Shown in pieces: positions 1 to 13,300 of a stretch of DNA of 64,000 nucleotides (its first letter is position 1; each line of letters begins with the position of its first letter). The stretch comes from Saccharina japonica. Taxonomy: Eukaryota > Sar > Phaeophyceae > Laminariales > Laminariaceae. A model generated the notes under the pieces. That model was given only the letters and a program-made list of their open reading frames with translations. It was not told the origin of the DNA and searched no databases. Both the position numbers and the translations under genes were made by a program. The stretch is from contig MEHQ01002123.1 in assembly GCA_008828725.1 (NCBI GenBank), forward strand, positions 456,887-520,886, given 5' to 3'.

Positions 1-83
1 TCAGTTGTCCATTCTACCGTGTAGCGCCTGTGCCCTCATCCCCGCGTGCTCCACCCCTCCTGGAACCGCGACCCCCTTCTGGC

Positions 84-992
84 TCACCTGGCGACTGGCC
101 GCTTCCAGCTGCGGCCGCCACTGTCGAAAAGACCCGAGGCAACGAGCCACCTCCACGTCTTATGTGCCGACGCTAAACGGCCGACATTTCCCCCCGTACG
201 CGACGACGCTGGACTGGTGCAAGAGTTTGCCATAATTCTGGCAGGATCGCCTCTGACTTGTCGACGATTTTTCTCTACAATTTTAGCATGCCCGGGGCCA
301 AACTCCTCCCCCTCGATGTCGGTGTGGACGATGTGGACTGGGCGTGTGACAATAGTTGACCACCATTTCTGGGGGCCGATGGAGAGAGCGCGGGAGGTCG
401 TGGTGATATCGAAGAGCGCCTGGGGGGAGTACTCCTCGTCCGGGCATGAGGGGGGTGCACTTTCGTCCTCTACCGTGGTAGCGCTCGCCAGCGCTGCGGC
501 CACCGCGGCCGCGGAAACGACGGTGGGGTCTCCCGGCGGGAATTTGGCCACCCCGGTGACCCACTTCTCCCGCATGCCGACACACCGGCTATTCATGCTC
601 GAGCACGTTCGAGCTTCGCCTCTTCCGAAGCTTCTGGAGTGTCATTCCGTTGCCTTTTGTCTCCTCGCCTCGTGTACGCCATCAGCCACGGGAACAGGAG
701 GGCTACGTATGCCGTCGCTCTCCACCAACGAAAACCTCTGTCGCCTCTTGATCTCTTGATAAGGCCATCGGGTGAGTGCAGCAGGGACGGCAGAGGACGA
801 ACCACAAGCACAGCTTAATCGGCTCCAGGAGAGGAGCGAATTCGGCGTCGCCAAGTCCCGGTTGAGTCGGAAGTGCTCTCCCAGGGCGTGGTTGATGATG
901 CCTATATAGCACTCCGACACTCGAGCGTGCGTGTGCGCCTGCCACCTGCGGCTGCACTTTTTTCCGTGTCGCGAAACGTTCTTGCAGACCGT
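84..992 (-). other. GC-rich tract with overlapping open frames, unassigned
   Basis: Open frames of 90-240 codons occur on both strands (for example 84-596 and 642-920 minus, 46-759 plus), as expected from high GC content. The minus-strand frames follow on from the frame at 993-1904 in changing phase. I recognise no domain in any of them. Confidence 0.25.
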
Positions 993-1904
993 TCAGGGAC
1001 ACGGTATCGAGTGATAGCCGCATACCCAGCCTGGTATGGTCCCATCTGTACCACAAACCCCGGCTGCGTAGGTTCGCGTCACCTGCGAACCCCCGTCCCA
1101 TTCGCCCGGTTCGACTGCGAAGACCCGGATCCGCTTGGACCGCTGCCTCCAATGCGTCTTGTCTCGTGTGCCGGGCTCTGCATTTGACTTATGGATTGGT
1201 GGCGGTGCTGCACCTCTCGCGATTACCTCCGCCACACAACGAGCGTGAAGCACGTGGTACTCTTGTCCACGTGGGAGACGTACCACCCGGTGCCCGCTCC
1301 GGAGCGTCCCACGGCAGACCCCGCGCGCCGCGTCTCTCTCGGTGTCGCCCAGGAAGACACCGGGATGTGTTCGAGGGTCCCGTCCTCTGCGCCCTGAAGG
1401 ATCCTCCAGCTGGCGCTTCAGCGATTGATAGGCGCGCCGCCGTTCCTTTTCGATATCTCTCTCTCTCTCTCTCTGCGCCTTCTGGCTCTCCGCTCTTCCT
1501 TGTCCCCCCGCTCCGCAGATTAGCATCCAGCCGGATTTTGCTGCCCCGCCTCCCCCGCTATCTCCATCTCCATCTCCATCATCTCTGCTAGGTTCACTCC
1601 TTCTACCATCCCCGGCCCGCGGACGAGGGCGGCGCGCTGCCCTCGGGCCTGGAGCTTCACCCTTGGCTACCCTTGGCTCATGACGGGTCCTCTCCCCGCA
1701 CTCGGTGGTGGTGACAGTGATGACAGTGATGACAGTGATGACAGTCATGACGTCATGACCCCTTCCCAAACACTCTAGGCTCACCACGTCTATCCCTCTC
1801 GACCGACCCCCCCCCCCCCCTCCTCCTCGCTGATAGGTTTTGATGCTGCTGCCGTCCCCGGTGTTGGATACGAGGTCGTGGGCCTTGTCCGGGGGGTTGC
1901 TCAA
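993..1904 (-). pseudogene. Decayed open frame in GC-rich tract, possible copia-type integrase tail
   Basis: A 303-codon minus-strand frame. Its middle is charged and looks like real protein (an Arg/Glu-rich coiled stretch). It is followed by a segment reading THPGVFLG, then SGHRVVRL and a run of alternating Val/Arg residues. That order loosely resembles the C-terminal part of Ty1/copia integrases, where a GVFLGY-like motif precedes a GYRV-like motif. The N-terminal third is low complexity: a poly-Gly run from a C-tract near 1810, and a TVI repeat from a 9-bp repeat near 1710-1750. No protease or reverse transcriptase motif is visible. Further open frames in other phases continue toward position 84, as expected of a frameshifted relic. 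It could also be an unrelated host exon. The element assignment is a guess from a weak motif. Confidence 0.2.
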
Positions 1905-4900
1905 CTCCTTCCCCCGTAGTGTGTGGGATTACCCTCTGGCGTAGGGGCCAGGGAGCGTGTCCCGGTCGTGGCTGACTACGACGGTTTGGAGCCTGGATTT
2001 TAGACAGACAATTATGCGGACAGTGGCGGGTGCGGTGGTGTTGTAGGCATTGAATACTCTCATCCGGCGTCTGCTAACAACGACGGCGCCCTCGGTTGGA
2101 CCGGCGGTGTCGGCGACCTAGGTCCCGACAGCGGAAACGGCGTCTCCACTGGAGACGACGAAGGTCCCCCGATAATTATTATCGCCATCCACCAGTAGGG
2201 GGGGTAGACGCCAGAGATGGACCTAGCCCCGTTGCCGTAGGCGACTGCCAGGGGCCCCGCCTCGGCTGTGATGGCAAAGGCGCCCCTGGGGATGATTCCG
2301 GCTGGGACGGTACCGGCCTTAAATGTGATACCGTCGACGTCAGCCCCGCCGGCGGCGGTTGCAAGGCGAGGTGCCGTGTTGCAACCTGGTGGCTCGCTGC
2401 CCCCCCCCCCCGTCCGAGGCTAGCTGGCCAATCCTAGCGACTGTCCGGGTGCGAGCCCTCGTCCCGCTGGAAATAAGGCCTTCTGCAAAAACCCGCGTTG
2501 CAGCGTCCCGTCGCTCATGGCTCGCCGTACCTTCCTTCCCTTGTGGCCGATCCAAACGGCGACGCTCTCTCATTGGCTCATTGCCATCTCTTGTTGACGT
2601 GGTACCGCTATCTAGATGCCCCCCCCCCTCCCCCCTGTAGGGATGCGAGGGTCTATGGTCATACGACTACGGCCGTGCACAACATGAGTACACCCCCACC
2701 CCCCGCCCCCCCCCCGCGCGCGGAGCTCGTGTCCTAGGGGCATACGAGTCTTTTGCGGCGCCTCCGCTCGAAGGTGTGACCTACTGAACTACCTGGGTAA
2801 AATTTCGACCGATTGCCCAGCCCAGCCCAGCCCAGCCCATCCGTGTAACGCCCCTCCCTCCGTCGGCACGGTGGATCTTTGGGACGTATCGTTGACCGAC
2901 CTCCGTATACGATCATACATGGCTATCGTACCCAAAGTTTGTCCCAACGCCTAGGGACCCAGGGAGACAAGTTTTGTTAGGACCCACACACAAGAGGTAA
3001 GAGGTTATACGTACGTACCTATGAAAGGAACGTTCGAAGTGAGATGAACCCCCGTGTCTCCAACGACGTGATACGTATATAAGTCACACTATTATTAGTA
3101 CAATATATTTGCAGTATGTGATATTATGATATTATAGTGATACAAGATCGTACAAGGTATACCCCCCGAGCGGGTTGAAGTTCCATGGGGTGTTGCGGTG
3201 CTGGGATGCTAGGATGTTGAGATGTTGTAAAGCCGCGCTCTTGGGGTCGCTGGCCAGCTCTTGCTCCCCGGGGGAGAGTGTTTTAAAGCCAATACATGAT
3301 ACCTGGTATATGACATGTACACGTACGGCATTTATTAATAGTATAATAGTGAGGAGTATTCCCCGATGTCAACCGGGGTCTCTAGTTTGGAAACTAATGT
3401 ATTGCCCCCGTGGGGACCACAACTGCAGCTGCCTCTGTACCGTCTGTACTCTGCTGTTGGGGTGCTGTCGTGACTGCAACAAGGAAAAAAAACTGAGAAA
3501 ACGGGTTGTCAGCCAAATAAATGGTGTTTTTCGGGTGGGCATCAGATACCATTACTACTGTACCTGCTACATCATAAGTGCGAGTACTTCCTGAGATTTT
3601 AGTACATACCAGGTACAGACAGTAGTAGGAAAGGGGGGGGGACGGGAAACACCTGTGACCATCGGGGCGCACTATTAATATTAATAGGAGTATTATTATT
3701 ATTGTACTTCCGAATGCCGCCGAGGATAAACCTCCGACGAGTTGAGCTGGAAAGTGATGCTAAAAGTGAAAACAAATGTACTGCATGCAGTACGTACAAT
3801 ATATGGCTCAACGCACCCGAAAAACTGAAAGTTGGCGCAGACCGCTAGCGTGTGTGTCGCCCATCGATACTCGTAGCCGTCGTGGTATTATACGGGGGGG
3901 CGTCAATCGCTCTTGAAGCGAAATGCGTACGAGATCCTACAGTACGAGCTGGTTCAAGCTAAACGCCTTAATGTTTGATTGTAAGTGCGCGCGTTCCGGT
4001 ATGGATTGGGCAACCAATCAGCTGCCATAATTGTACAGTACGTAGTTCAAAATTGCAAGTCAGCTAGGCTGGCTTAATCAGAATTGCCTCGAGATTGTGG
4101 CAAACAATCAACACGTTTTCTTTCCAAAGGTTTTGGAATAGTGACTCACTCTTCGATCAAGTGAAATACCTGAAACCAGGTACGACTTTTGCGGACGCGG
4201 GTGGGATTCCTCGCCCAAATTAACAAGCAGAACCACGATACTTCCCACGCAGCGCGTGGTGTCATGTGCGAAGGCACCGCCGCGAGAGCTTGGTTTGCTT
4301 GAGGCCAGATGTCTCGCCGGCGGCAAAAACTGAAAATCGCGGTGAAATAAGTGAAATAAGTGCTTAAAAAAAACCGTGTTCAATAAAAAAGCGATGTTTT
4401 TTGAGCCGAAACAGAAACCAAGCCATAAAGGAATTTAAAATTGTACTGACGGCAGTTGGCCAGCAAACCAAAAATACTTGACACCACCACTTCAATAATC
4501 ATGCATGTGCATGCATGTGGCGATTCGATCATGGAATAAAAAAAGTGTGCATCAAGCGAAATCAACCAAAACCTCGTCCTCTCACCCTCACTGGATGGCA
4601 AAGATAACGACAACGAACGGTAACCTTTCGTCTCATCCTGGTCTCAAGGACGGAACAAAAAGAACAAAATACACAACAAAATGACAAAATGACACTCACT
4701 CGCCATCGTTTTATTTCGGAGCGGGCAATCATGGCAGGAATATGGACCCTCCCCCAACCCCAAAAGTGTCGGTCAATCGAACGCCAGGCTAAAAAAGGAA
4801 CATAATATATAGATAGATAGGGCACTGCTGTAGACCGGTACGTCAGAGTAGAGATCACACCCCTCCTCCTCCTCCTCGTGTACTACAGCGGTCTGTAGGA

Positions 4901-7318
4901 CACAGCAGGCACATGATGGTGATGATCACGGCCAGCTGATATTTTCGGCACTGAAGGAAAACGTGTTTTTAACGTCATCACGCTACAGCAGTACACCTAC
5001 TGCTACGTACTACTGTAGTCGCAGTATACCAGGTAAGTAGTAGTGATGGTAGAGCAAATTACTACTGAAACCACGGGTAGTGTAGACAAGTGTAGATGTG
5101 TCTAGCTACCGTAGGCGGGAAAAGAAGCACCCAAACAAATAAACGAGAGAGGTGAGGGAGCACCATCTCAAAGCTAAAACGCAAACAACACAAGGGGTAA
5201 GCTACCTGAAACAAAACACGCAGCGTGTACTTGTACGCAATCTTCATTTCCTCGCCACACCTCTGTAGAGCTAAGTAGAGCTAATAACTATGAGTAGTGT
5301 GCGCGTATAGATGGCATCACGCGGGACAACCCAAAAGACGCAGCACAGACAGCCCAGCAGCAGAGTGTACCGCCAACTACCAAAACACGACGATCGTCTC
5401 GTGTCTGAATCGTACCAAGCGTGCTTCTTCGCCTCGCTTTGGAAATGCCAAACAAACCCGAGGTGTTAGATACTAGTGTACTACTGGACTACTTGTGCGG
5501 AAAGAAAGTGCAGTTTTTCGATCGGAGCAGCAGTAGCAGTAGCAGCAGTAGTAGCAGTAGCAGAAACTACCACTGTCTGCAGTAGTACCAGGTCGATCAG
5601 GTGCGAGAGTACGTCCATTGTGCCCCACCCCTCTTCTTCTCCTCTTCCTGGACTTAACGCCAAGTTCCGCTACTTTCTATTGGGGACAAGGCTGGCATTG
5701 AAGGTGTTGGCCAGTGAGCCCCACAGGTGTCACACCATCACTAGGCTAGCTACTGCAGTGCCAGGTAGCTATTACATTAGCACTAGCAGTATCCGAAGCA
5801 GTGGCAGCAGGAGCTTGCTCATCAGGAAGTAAATTTTCTAGGTACTGTACCGGCCTGACCTGCGTTTGTAGGAACCAGCCCCCCCCCCCCCCCCCCCCCC
5901 AGCAAGACACTAAGAAAGCACTACATCCCTCGCCAACCTTCCTTCTCTACCTTTTCCCTTCTCAACATGCCTCTATTAATAGATGTCAGACTGCTGCTGA
6001 CCCCACAAGCACTCCACGAGCACTCCAACAGGAATCTACTCCAAGAGGGGTCTACTCCATAAGGGGTCTACAGCACTCATTCTTCTACAAACAGCACAGC
6101 ACAGCGCATATCATATCACGTATATAGCCGCCGTGCAGCCTCCCTGTCTCCCGAAACAAAACGGTCCGACCCGTTACAGCCGTGGCGGCTATGTCCGCCA
6201 CCAAACGTCCACGAACGTCATCGCAGCAAATTGCCTGCGACGTTTCTTGTCAAATCATGTCATGTACTGCTGTAGTCGTAGTCGCAGTATGCCAATGCGA
6301 TTACAGCAACAGTATGATAGTATGATGATGATGATCATGAGCAACACGAGTGCTGATGGCGATGGTGATCATCAAGGTTAGGGCTGCGAGGCAGGGGCGG
6401 TACCAACGAAGCGGTGGCTGTCCTCCACCAGATCCTTCACGCTCGCGATTACGTCCGAGTACCTGGTCACGATCACAACAACAAAAAAAAAAAACACAGT
6501 CGAGCCAAGGTTAACGAGAACGAACGCATGCATATTTTTGCATCCAGGTTTCCGTTTAACTCATGTCCCTGTTCATGTCCTGCTCAGTTCATGTTCCTGT
6601 TCATGTTCAATTAATATCCAAATAGTTCTCACTTCGCTGTTTAATTGATGTCCATATTCCATGCCCCATCTTCTAAATGTCTATAATAGTAATATTGGTG
6701 GTGATACTCATGGAGTAAAGAGCGGCGAGAAAGTCTTCAAAGGTCAACGAGGCATCGGCAGGGCGTGAGCATTACTACTGTAGTCAGCCCTCACCAGATA
6801 CAAAGCGACAAAGCGAACAGCAACACCTCTTATGACACTTCAGCGCCTCACTATTGATAATACTATTGATAATACTATTGGTAGAGGACTTCTTGGACAC
6901 CGCGGACGGCCGTGCGCGCCAACCAATTGACAAATCTAGAGGTAGGAGGAAAACGCTGCATTCTTTTAATACGTACCCTAGGCACAACCTAACGAGTACG
7001 CAACGCAACATTCCGGAGTGGTGCCGAACCTACAGTAATACTGATATTAAAATAGCTGAACAACATATTGTTGACTCAAACGTGTTGCAGAGGTGAACAG
7101 AAAAAGGTGGCGCGAACGAAAGCATCTGGACCCGTGCTTCTTCGTCAACAAAGATTATCCAATCAAAAACGTTCTCCCCATTAATACTCGAATCAGTACA
7201 GTATGATGTCACCATCATAGTTTATTTACTTGCGAGCTAACTTCAGCGGACAATTTCCGCAAATAACTTCTGAGAACAGAGTGGTAATAGACCCAAAGTA
7301 CTTCGTATTGCCTAATAC
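1905..7318. other. Intergenic DNA downstream of M1PDH, no gene seen
   Basis: The first kilobase is GC-rich with several C-runs and a short GCCCA repeat near 2815-2840. From about 3 kb the sequence becomes AT-richer and resembles the intron and intergenic DNA of the rest of the window. It holds a CAG/TAG trinucleotide tract (about 5525-5562), a 22-base C run (5879-5900), and three copies of the TACCAGGTA/TACCTGGTA 9-mer (3300, 3607, 5027). The M1PDH 3' UTR must lie just below 7319, but I could not fix a polyadenylation site. Confidence 0.5.
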
Positions 7319-7399
7319 TCACTTCACTCCAGCCATGCTGAGCAGACGAGCCTCCATCTTGCCGGGCCTGGGCTGGCTGTCCAGGTAGTTTAGTGCCAC
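7319..7399 (-). CDS. M1PDH: M1PDH exon 15 (stop)
   Basis: Residues 502-527, VALNYLDSQPRPGKMEARLL onward, then TGA at 7321-7319. The stop sits inside AAGTGAGT, which would also make a good splice donor, so a rare longer isoform cannot be ruled out by eye. Confidence 0.85.
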   Translation of the reverse strand: MALNYLDSQPRPGKMEARLLSMAGVK

Positions 7400-10300
7400 C
7401 TATTCCAATAGAACAAGACCAACAACATAAATTGCAGAGACATAAGCTACGACTCCAGAGTATGCTAGAGCAGAGCAAGATAAATTTTAGACACAAGGCC
7501 ACAAGGTAGAGCAACAACAGGAAATAAAGAGACAACGGCTATTCTAGAGTAGAGTAGTATGGTATTAATGTATTAATATATTCATGTATTGATATAATAG
7601 AGCAATAGCAACTCAAGAGACCAAACATCTCAAGACGTGTCGACGCGACTATGACTTGATCTTAAGTTCATCTTCACAATAGGGTAGTATGGATTAGCAT
7701 CGATTACTCCATGGACCCATAAAAAAGGCGCAGAAAGTCCAAAAGGCACAAGACTGGCATCGCTTGTCGCTCAATAGAATAATATATGTACCAGGTATGC
7801 ACAACGGCAGATTCTCCATGTAACATACTCAAGGTAATGGTGCGATCGAGTCGAAATAGACAGTAGTGAGTAGCCTTGACAAACCCCTTTCCAAGTATTG
7901 CAATGGTTAGCTACAGTAGCTACAGTAGTATTTTGCAATCAGTTGTTAGGGTTACAGGGGGGAAACTAGTTGGCTTGAGGTGTCATTTACTGTCCTCATT
8001 TCTGGAGCAGTCATAGGGTTTCGTCGTTTCTTTACATCTGCTGTAGTAGTAAAATATTAATAGTATAGTCCATCTGATTAGCATACTGCCCTACGGTCAC
8101 GGCCACAAGGTACTATAAGGCCGAGTAATATGGGATCATAACCCAGAACAGGATTTTTCAACACCTTTGCAGGCTTTTTCTCCCGGGGACGCTAAAAAAA
8201 TGTCCCGTACTATCTCAACGAGCCATTCGTCAACTTTCGAGAGGAATCTAGTGGTATTGGCCGAGTTAGCAGGCTCGAATTTCCAACAAATTGTCAATTC
8301 AGGCCAACTGGCCCTGGATCGTTTTAAAAAAAAATCGAAACCGGATAAAAATACGAAACAGGCGGCCTGTTGCGTTTTTTTAAAAATCGAAACAGGGTGA
8401 AAAGTCGAAACAGAGCCAGTTGGCCATCCGTTGGAATTTCGGGCCTGTAAAATCGGCCAATACCACCAGATTCCTCTCGAAAATTGACCGATGGCTCGTT
8501 GAGAGAGTAGGGGGGGCATTTTTAAGCGCCCCCCCGGGAGAAAAAGCTTGCGAAGGTGTCGACAAATCCCGTTCTGGATTCCGATCCCATTATAGTCGGC
8601 CTAAAGTCGTAAATCAAATAATTTGAAGATCATGGTATGGTATGCTATTAATAATAATACTGGCACATGCGATATGAATCACTGTACGTATTGGTAGCAG
8701 GCAAGACCCACCTTCAGCCTGGTGTTCCAGCGGTTGGCCACTCCGCCGGCGAGCACCCTTCCCGTCGTGTCCTCCACCGTGTCGAACCGTTTCAACGAGC
8801 TGCGCGCGTACGCGATCAACGTCTCGCACACCTAGTATAGGCAAGCATCAGAAAGACATACAAAATATATGCATGGAAACATCAACCTCACTTCGAAGAG
8901 CACAACTACTAACAATACTAAGGCCGCTTGCAAAGGGACAGTAGTAAAGGCAGCGCGCTGGCTGTGTCAATTGAAGGACAAAATATGATGCTGTAATATC
9001 GTAATATCCAACCCCATATAAATAGATATGACAATCTAGCTACATCTGTAATACCGATGCAGCGCCAAAAGGCGAGATGGCAGTAATGTGTTTCTGCTAC
9101 ATGACCTTGTATGTGGTATACATACTTACACCAGTTACGCTTTTGGTATGGCATTATATTTGCTGCCATACGCGTCAAATCGCACGAAAGACTGGTGTAT
9201 GCGCCATTCAGTTTAGTTCATCACACTCATAGTTTATTATTACCAGGTACATAATACCAGGTACGCACTTGAACGCCCCACGGAAACATGCCTGCTACAT
9301 ACTACATGCTATACGGTATCCATCATACCAAGTATGGTACTGCTGTGGTATTTGTGAGCTTGAATGTCCTACGAGTGCTGTAGGTGGGCAGCACCTAAAC
9401 ACCATCATTTCAAACACTGTTAATCATACTGTTAATACTATTGTTTAGCCTGGTAGTGAGGCGACGCTCACTCCATAATATAATACATACCAGGTACTCC
9501 ATACAAGGCACAGGGTCTAGCTACGATGCACGAGCATATGATGCAAGCAAGGCTTTCTCTTTCTTTCTCTGTGGGCGACGACACCAAATTTTGCTAATAT
9601 TAATAGAGTGACTATGTTCACGATGCATGTGGATGTGCTACATATATTGATGGTGCATGTAATGTTGATGAACGTTCATCATCGGTGGTCAAGTTGTCAG
9701 CATCATAATTTTAGAACCATTTGATAATTTATCATGGTGACTGGGCGTGAGTGATACTTCAAGTATTAAAGTGTTACGTTGAGGAATGCGTTATGTGCAT
9801 GGAATGTGTACCAGTGTTACCAGTATGTTGATGAACGCACCTCATCATCGGTAGTCAAGCCGTGGGCATGGCGGATGATCTCCTGGTCGTGCTCCCACAA
9901 AATCAGCAGGAGACGAGCCACAGCCCAGTGCCAGATCTTAGCCTGAGGCCAACACACCAATGAAAGCAATAAAAGCAATCAGCCGACAATGGTGCAGTAA
10001 TGGAATGAGGCCAATGGTCGGTTACAACGAGGTCAGCTTACGGTTGAGCTTGTTGCGAGATAATCCATCTTGCTCCACAAAAAAACAAGACTACACTCAG
10101 AATAACACCAACACACCAATCCAATCTGACGTGAAAAGCGTATTCTCGTATAATACAGTCAAGCCAGTCAAGTCAGTCAGTCAGTCTGTCGGTCAGTCAA
10201 TCAATCAACCAATCGATCACGCAAGCAGGCGCAACTGAATAGACTACCGCATATGACACTGCTGTATACCACACCCCCTCGGACGAATTCCAACGCTGAT

Positions 10301-13300
10301 TTGCTCGACGACCGGTGGAGCGCTAACCCCGAGCGACCCGTCTATGGAAAGATGTCGACGAGATGCTCCGAAAACCGCCTTTTTCGTTGTCTGTGCCCCC
10401 CTGGTTATGGAGAAAATTGGCTTCCAAATTCACCCCAGGGGGTGTGACATACACTGTCATATACGGTAATGCCTGGTACCTGGTATGTATGTGACTACAG
10501 TACAGCAGTAATATCTGTGTAATGGAGAAATCTGTGACTGTATACGAGTAATAATATGTATGTGACTACAGCAGTATGACAGTAGAGCAACACAAGTGTG
10601 TGACTGACCTGGATGTCTGCGGGGGCATCCTTGCACGTGAGCAGCTTGTGGTCACCGGGGTGGTCTCCCGTCTCCTCTCTGTTGGCAGCACAAGCAGAAG
10701 TAGAAGCATCAGTAAACAGGGTTTGCCAACAAGAAACGGGTGAGAACAAAACGGGACACACACAGTTCTATGATAGTCTGTTCTAGGCACCATCCAATCA
10801 AACAAACAATCACACCCAAAACTGAAAAAAGGTACCAACAGCCAAATAGCATCGCGTGTATGGCGCATCGCATCGCAGTGCATTGTATGAATATTTAGTA
10901 GTACATAGGACAGTTTTCACTGGGCAACACGTACAGTAGGGTTGTGCACTGGCTGGCTCAGTCAGTAGCGATCATACTGTCGTCAAAATCAATCAGTATA
11001 CTGGACTGCAGCAGCATACTGTCTCTCCTCTCTCCTCGCTCCTTCCGAAACGCATTTGGTGGGTTTCCGTACTATACTATGGCGTGTTTCTTGGAGGTAC
11101 GTCATTAAAAAACTACGGGCGAATACTCGTATACTGGCCGGGTTAATCAAGATTACTGCCAGTACATACTGTGCCAGTGCCCAGCCCTATCAAAACCCAA
11201 AGCATCTTGGAGGAGCCAAACAGCAGCCGCCACCAGTTGTGCAGCAAGTGTAAACCAGGGCAACAACGTCAGCGACCCCAGCACAACCACTACACTACGG
11301 ATTCAAGCAAGATTAATACCGGTACTTATGTGCCGCTCTGCAGGCAGGCCTATTATACTGCAAACCGACTTGTTGAGTCGCCATGCTTGTCCTTCAGATA
11401 CATTGTTTTCGTTGTGGCGGCCGAAAAAATAACTGGAGGTGCAAATTGAAAGAAACAGGAAGCAGGGCAACAAGCGGAAAGGAATTGGTAACCTTAAACT
11501 TTCTTTTTTACCCTGTCTACGTAACTGTATGCCGGAGGACTGAAAACAAAAAATAACAAGGTGGTATTTACGTACTTATGAATACGTTGTTTAATGGTCG
11601 GAATGTCTCACTTGCAGAGTGTGAGGAAGGCCAAGGTAGTGTGCATGCCGTTGACCATGGTGATCTTGCGTCTGCAGAAGTAGTTGGCCTCTCCGTACGT
11701 CATGGGGACCTTCACGTTGTCCCCCGCGAAGGCGGGCAAGGGTGCCATAGGAGGCGGCTGCAGGATGACCACCTGTACACCAACGACCACCGACGAACGC
11801 CCAGCAGCCATTGCCACATTTTTTTTTAGTTCGGAGGGGATTTGTTCAGAGCTGATCGTGTCAAAACGCGTTCGTTTCTTGCAAATTTACTTTGCTCCAT
11901 TGCTTATGGTAGCGTCGAGCCTGTGGTACTACTGCTGTCTAAATGACCACAGACTACTGCTGTAAGGTTATGCCCATGAGTTGATGTGAATGACTTCATG
12001 TGAAACAAAAATGCCATGCAATAAATGCAGCAGTATCATGAGTTATGCAATGATAGATACCGTGCAATGTCAGCACGAGGAAGGTGAGGAAGGACGATTT
12101 GGTGTCAGTCGAGAGGTGCCGCGTTTAACCATGATGCACAGTTAAATAGTCACGAATAGCTTACACAGGGCTGTTACAACAACAGTACTGGTACCAGGAA
12201 GTATTATATATATATGAGTCCCTGGTCGTATATCATACCTGGTACTCATCTATTATAGCTGGGATGTCGACCGATAATTTAAAGGGTTTTACCTAGGATC
12301 TAGTCGTGACGGTTCGGATATGATCTACTGTATGTTTCTTACACCTGTACCTCACACGCTTCGTATCCCGTTCGGACAAAGTGCTAAATGCAAAGTATGG
12401 CCGATCCGCAATTGGGGCGGAGGGGCCCTGGAGGTCCATCATAATACCTACTGTACTTCAATGGTTCAATCTTAATACTAATCTTAATACTAATCTTAAT
12501 ACTAATCTTAATACTAATCTTAATACTAATCTTAATAGTACAGTAGCAATCAAAAGCTGTGTTGGGGCGCTACATTATACCCACGTCGACGTGCGCAACG
12601 AAGCAAACGGATTTTAGTGATACAGATGAGATGCAGCTACAGCTGAGATACAGGGAGAGTACATGAATACCTCCCGCTGCAACAAAGAAATCAGCAGACA
12701 AGGGATGTGATATACTGTTATACTGTAGTATGTATAATATGTTTTGACTGACTGACCTCTCCGACGTGCGGTTCGGCCGAGACCTTGATGTCGTTCCCGA
12801 TGACCTCACGCCCAGTGCAGATACGGTCAACCTTCACGAACAAACAAACAAACAGACATGACAAGAGACCAATCGTCCACCGTAGCGTCAGTATTTTCAG
12901 CAATACCAGTAGTATCTTTAGTACCAGTATTCAAAACCCTAACTATAAGCACTTCCAGCTTACAGCTTACAGCACTTGGCATACCTCGTCGTGGTTTGTT
13001 CTTGTGTGTCTCATGCTGGTATGATGATATTGATGTTCATGATGAGGTTATGGTAAGGTACGAAAAATAGGGATGGTAATGCCTTCTCTAATAATAGGAG
13101 CACGTGCCTTATTACGCAGGCATAAACCATAGACTTGACAGTTTACCCACAAAACGTTTTGGACACCCGAATATGAACATCACATCAGTACTATGAAGAT
13201 CACACCAGTACAGTAGTATTAATAGTCGTAAAGAGCTCCGACGGGGATTTCGTGGTGTGCGCGCAGTAGCACTATCAACACCGATATTAAGCACCATCAT

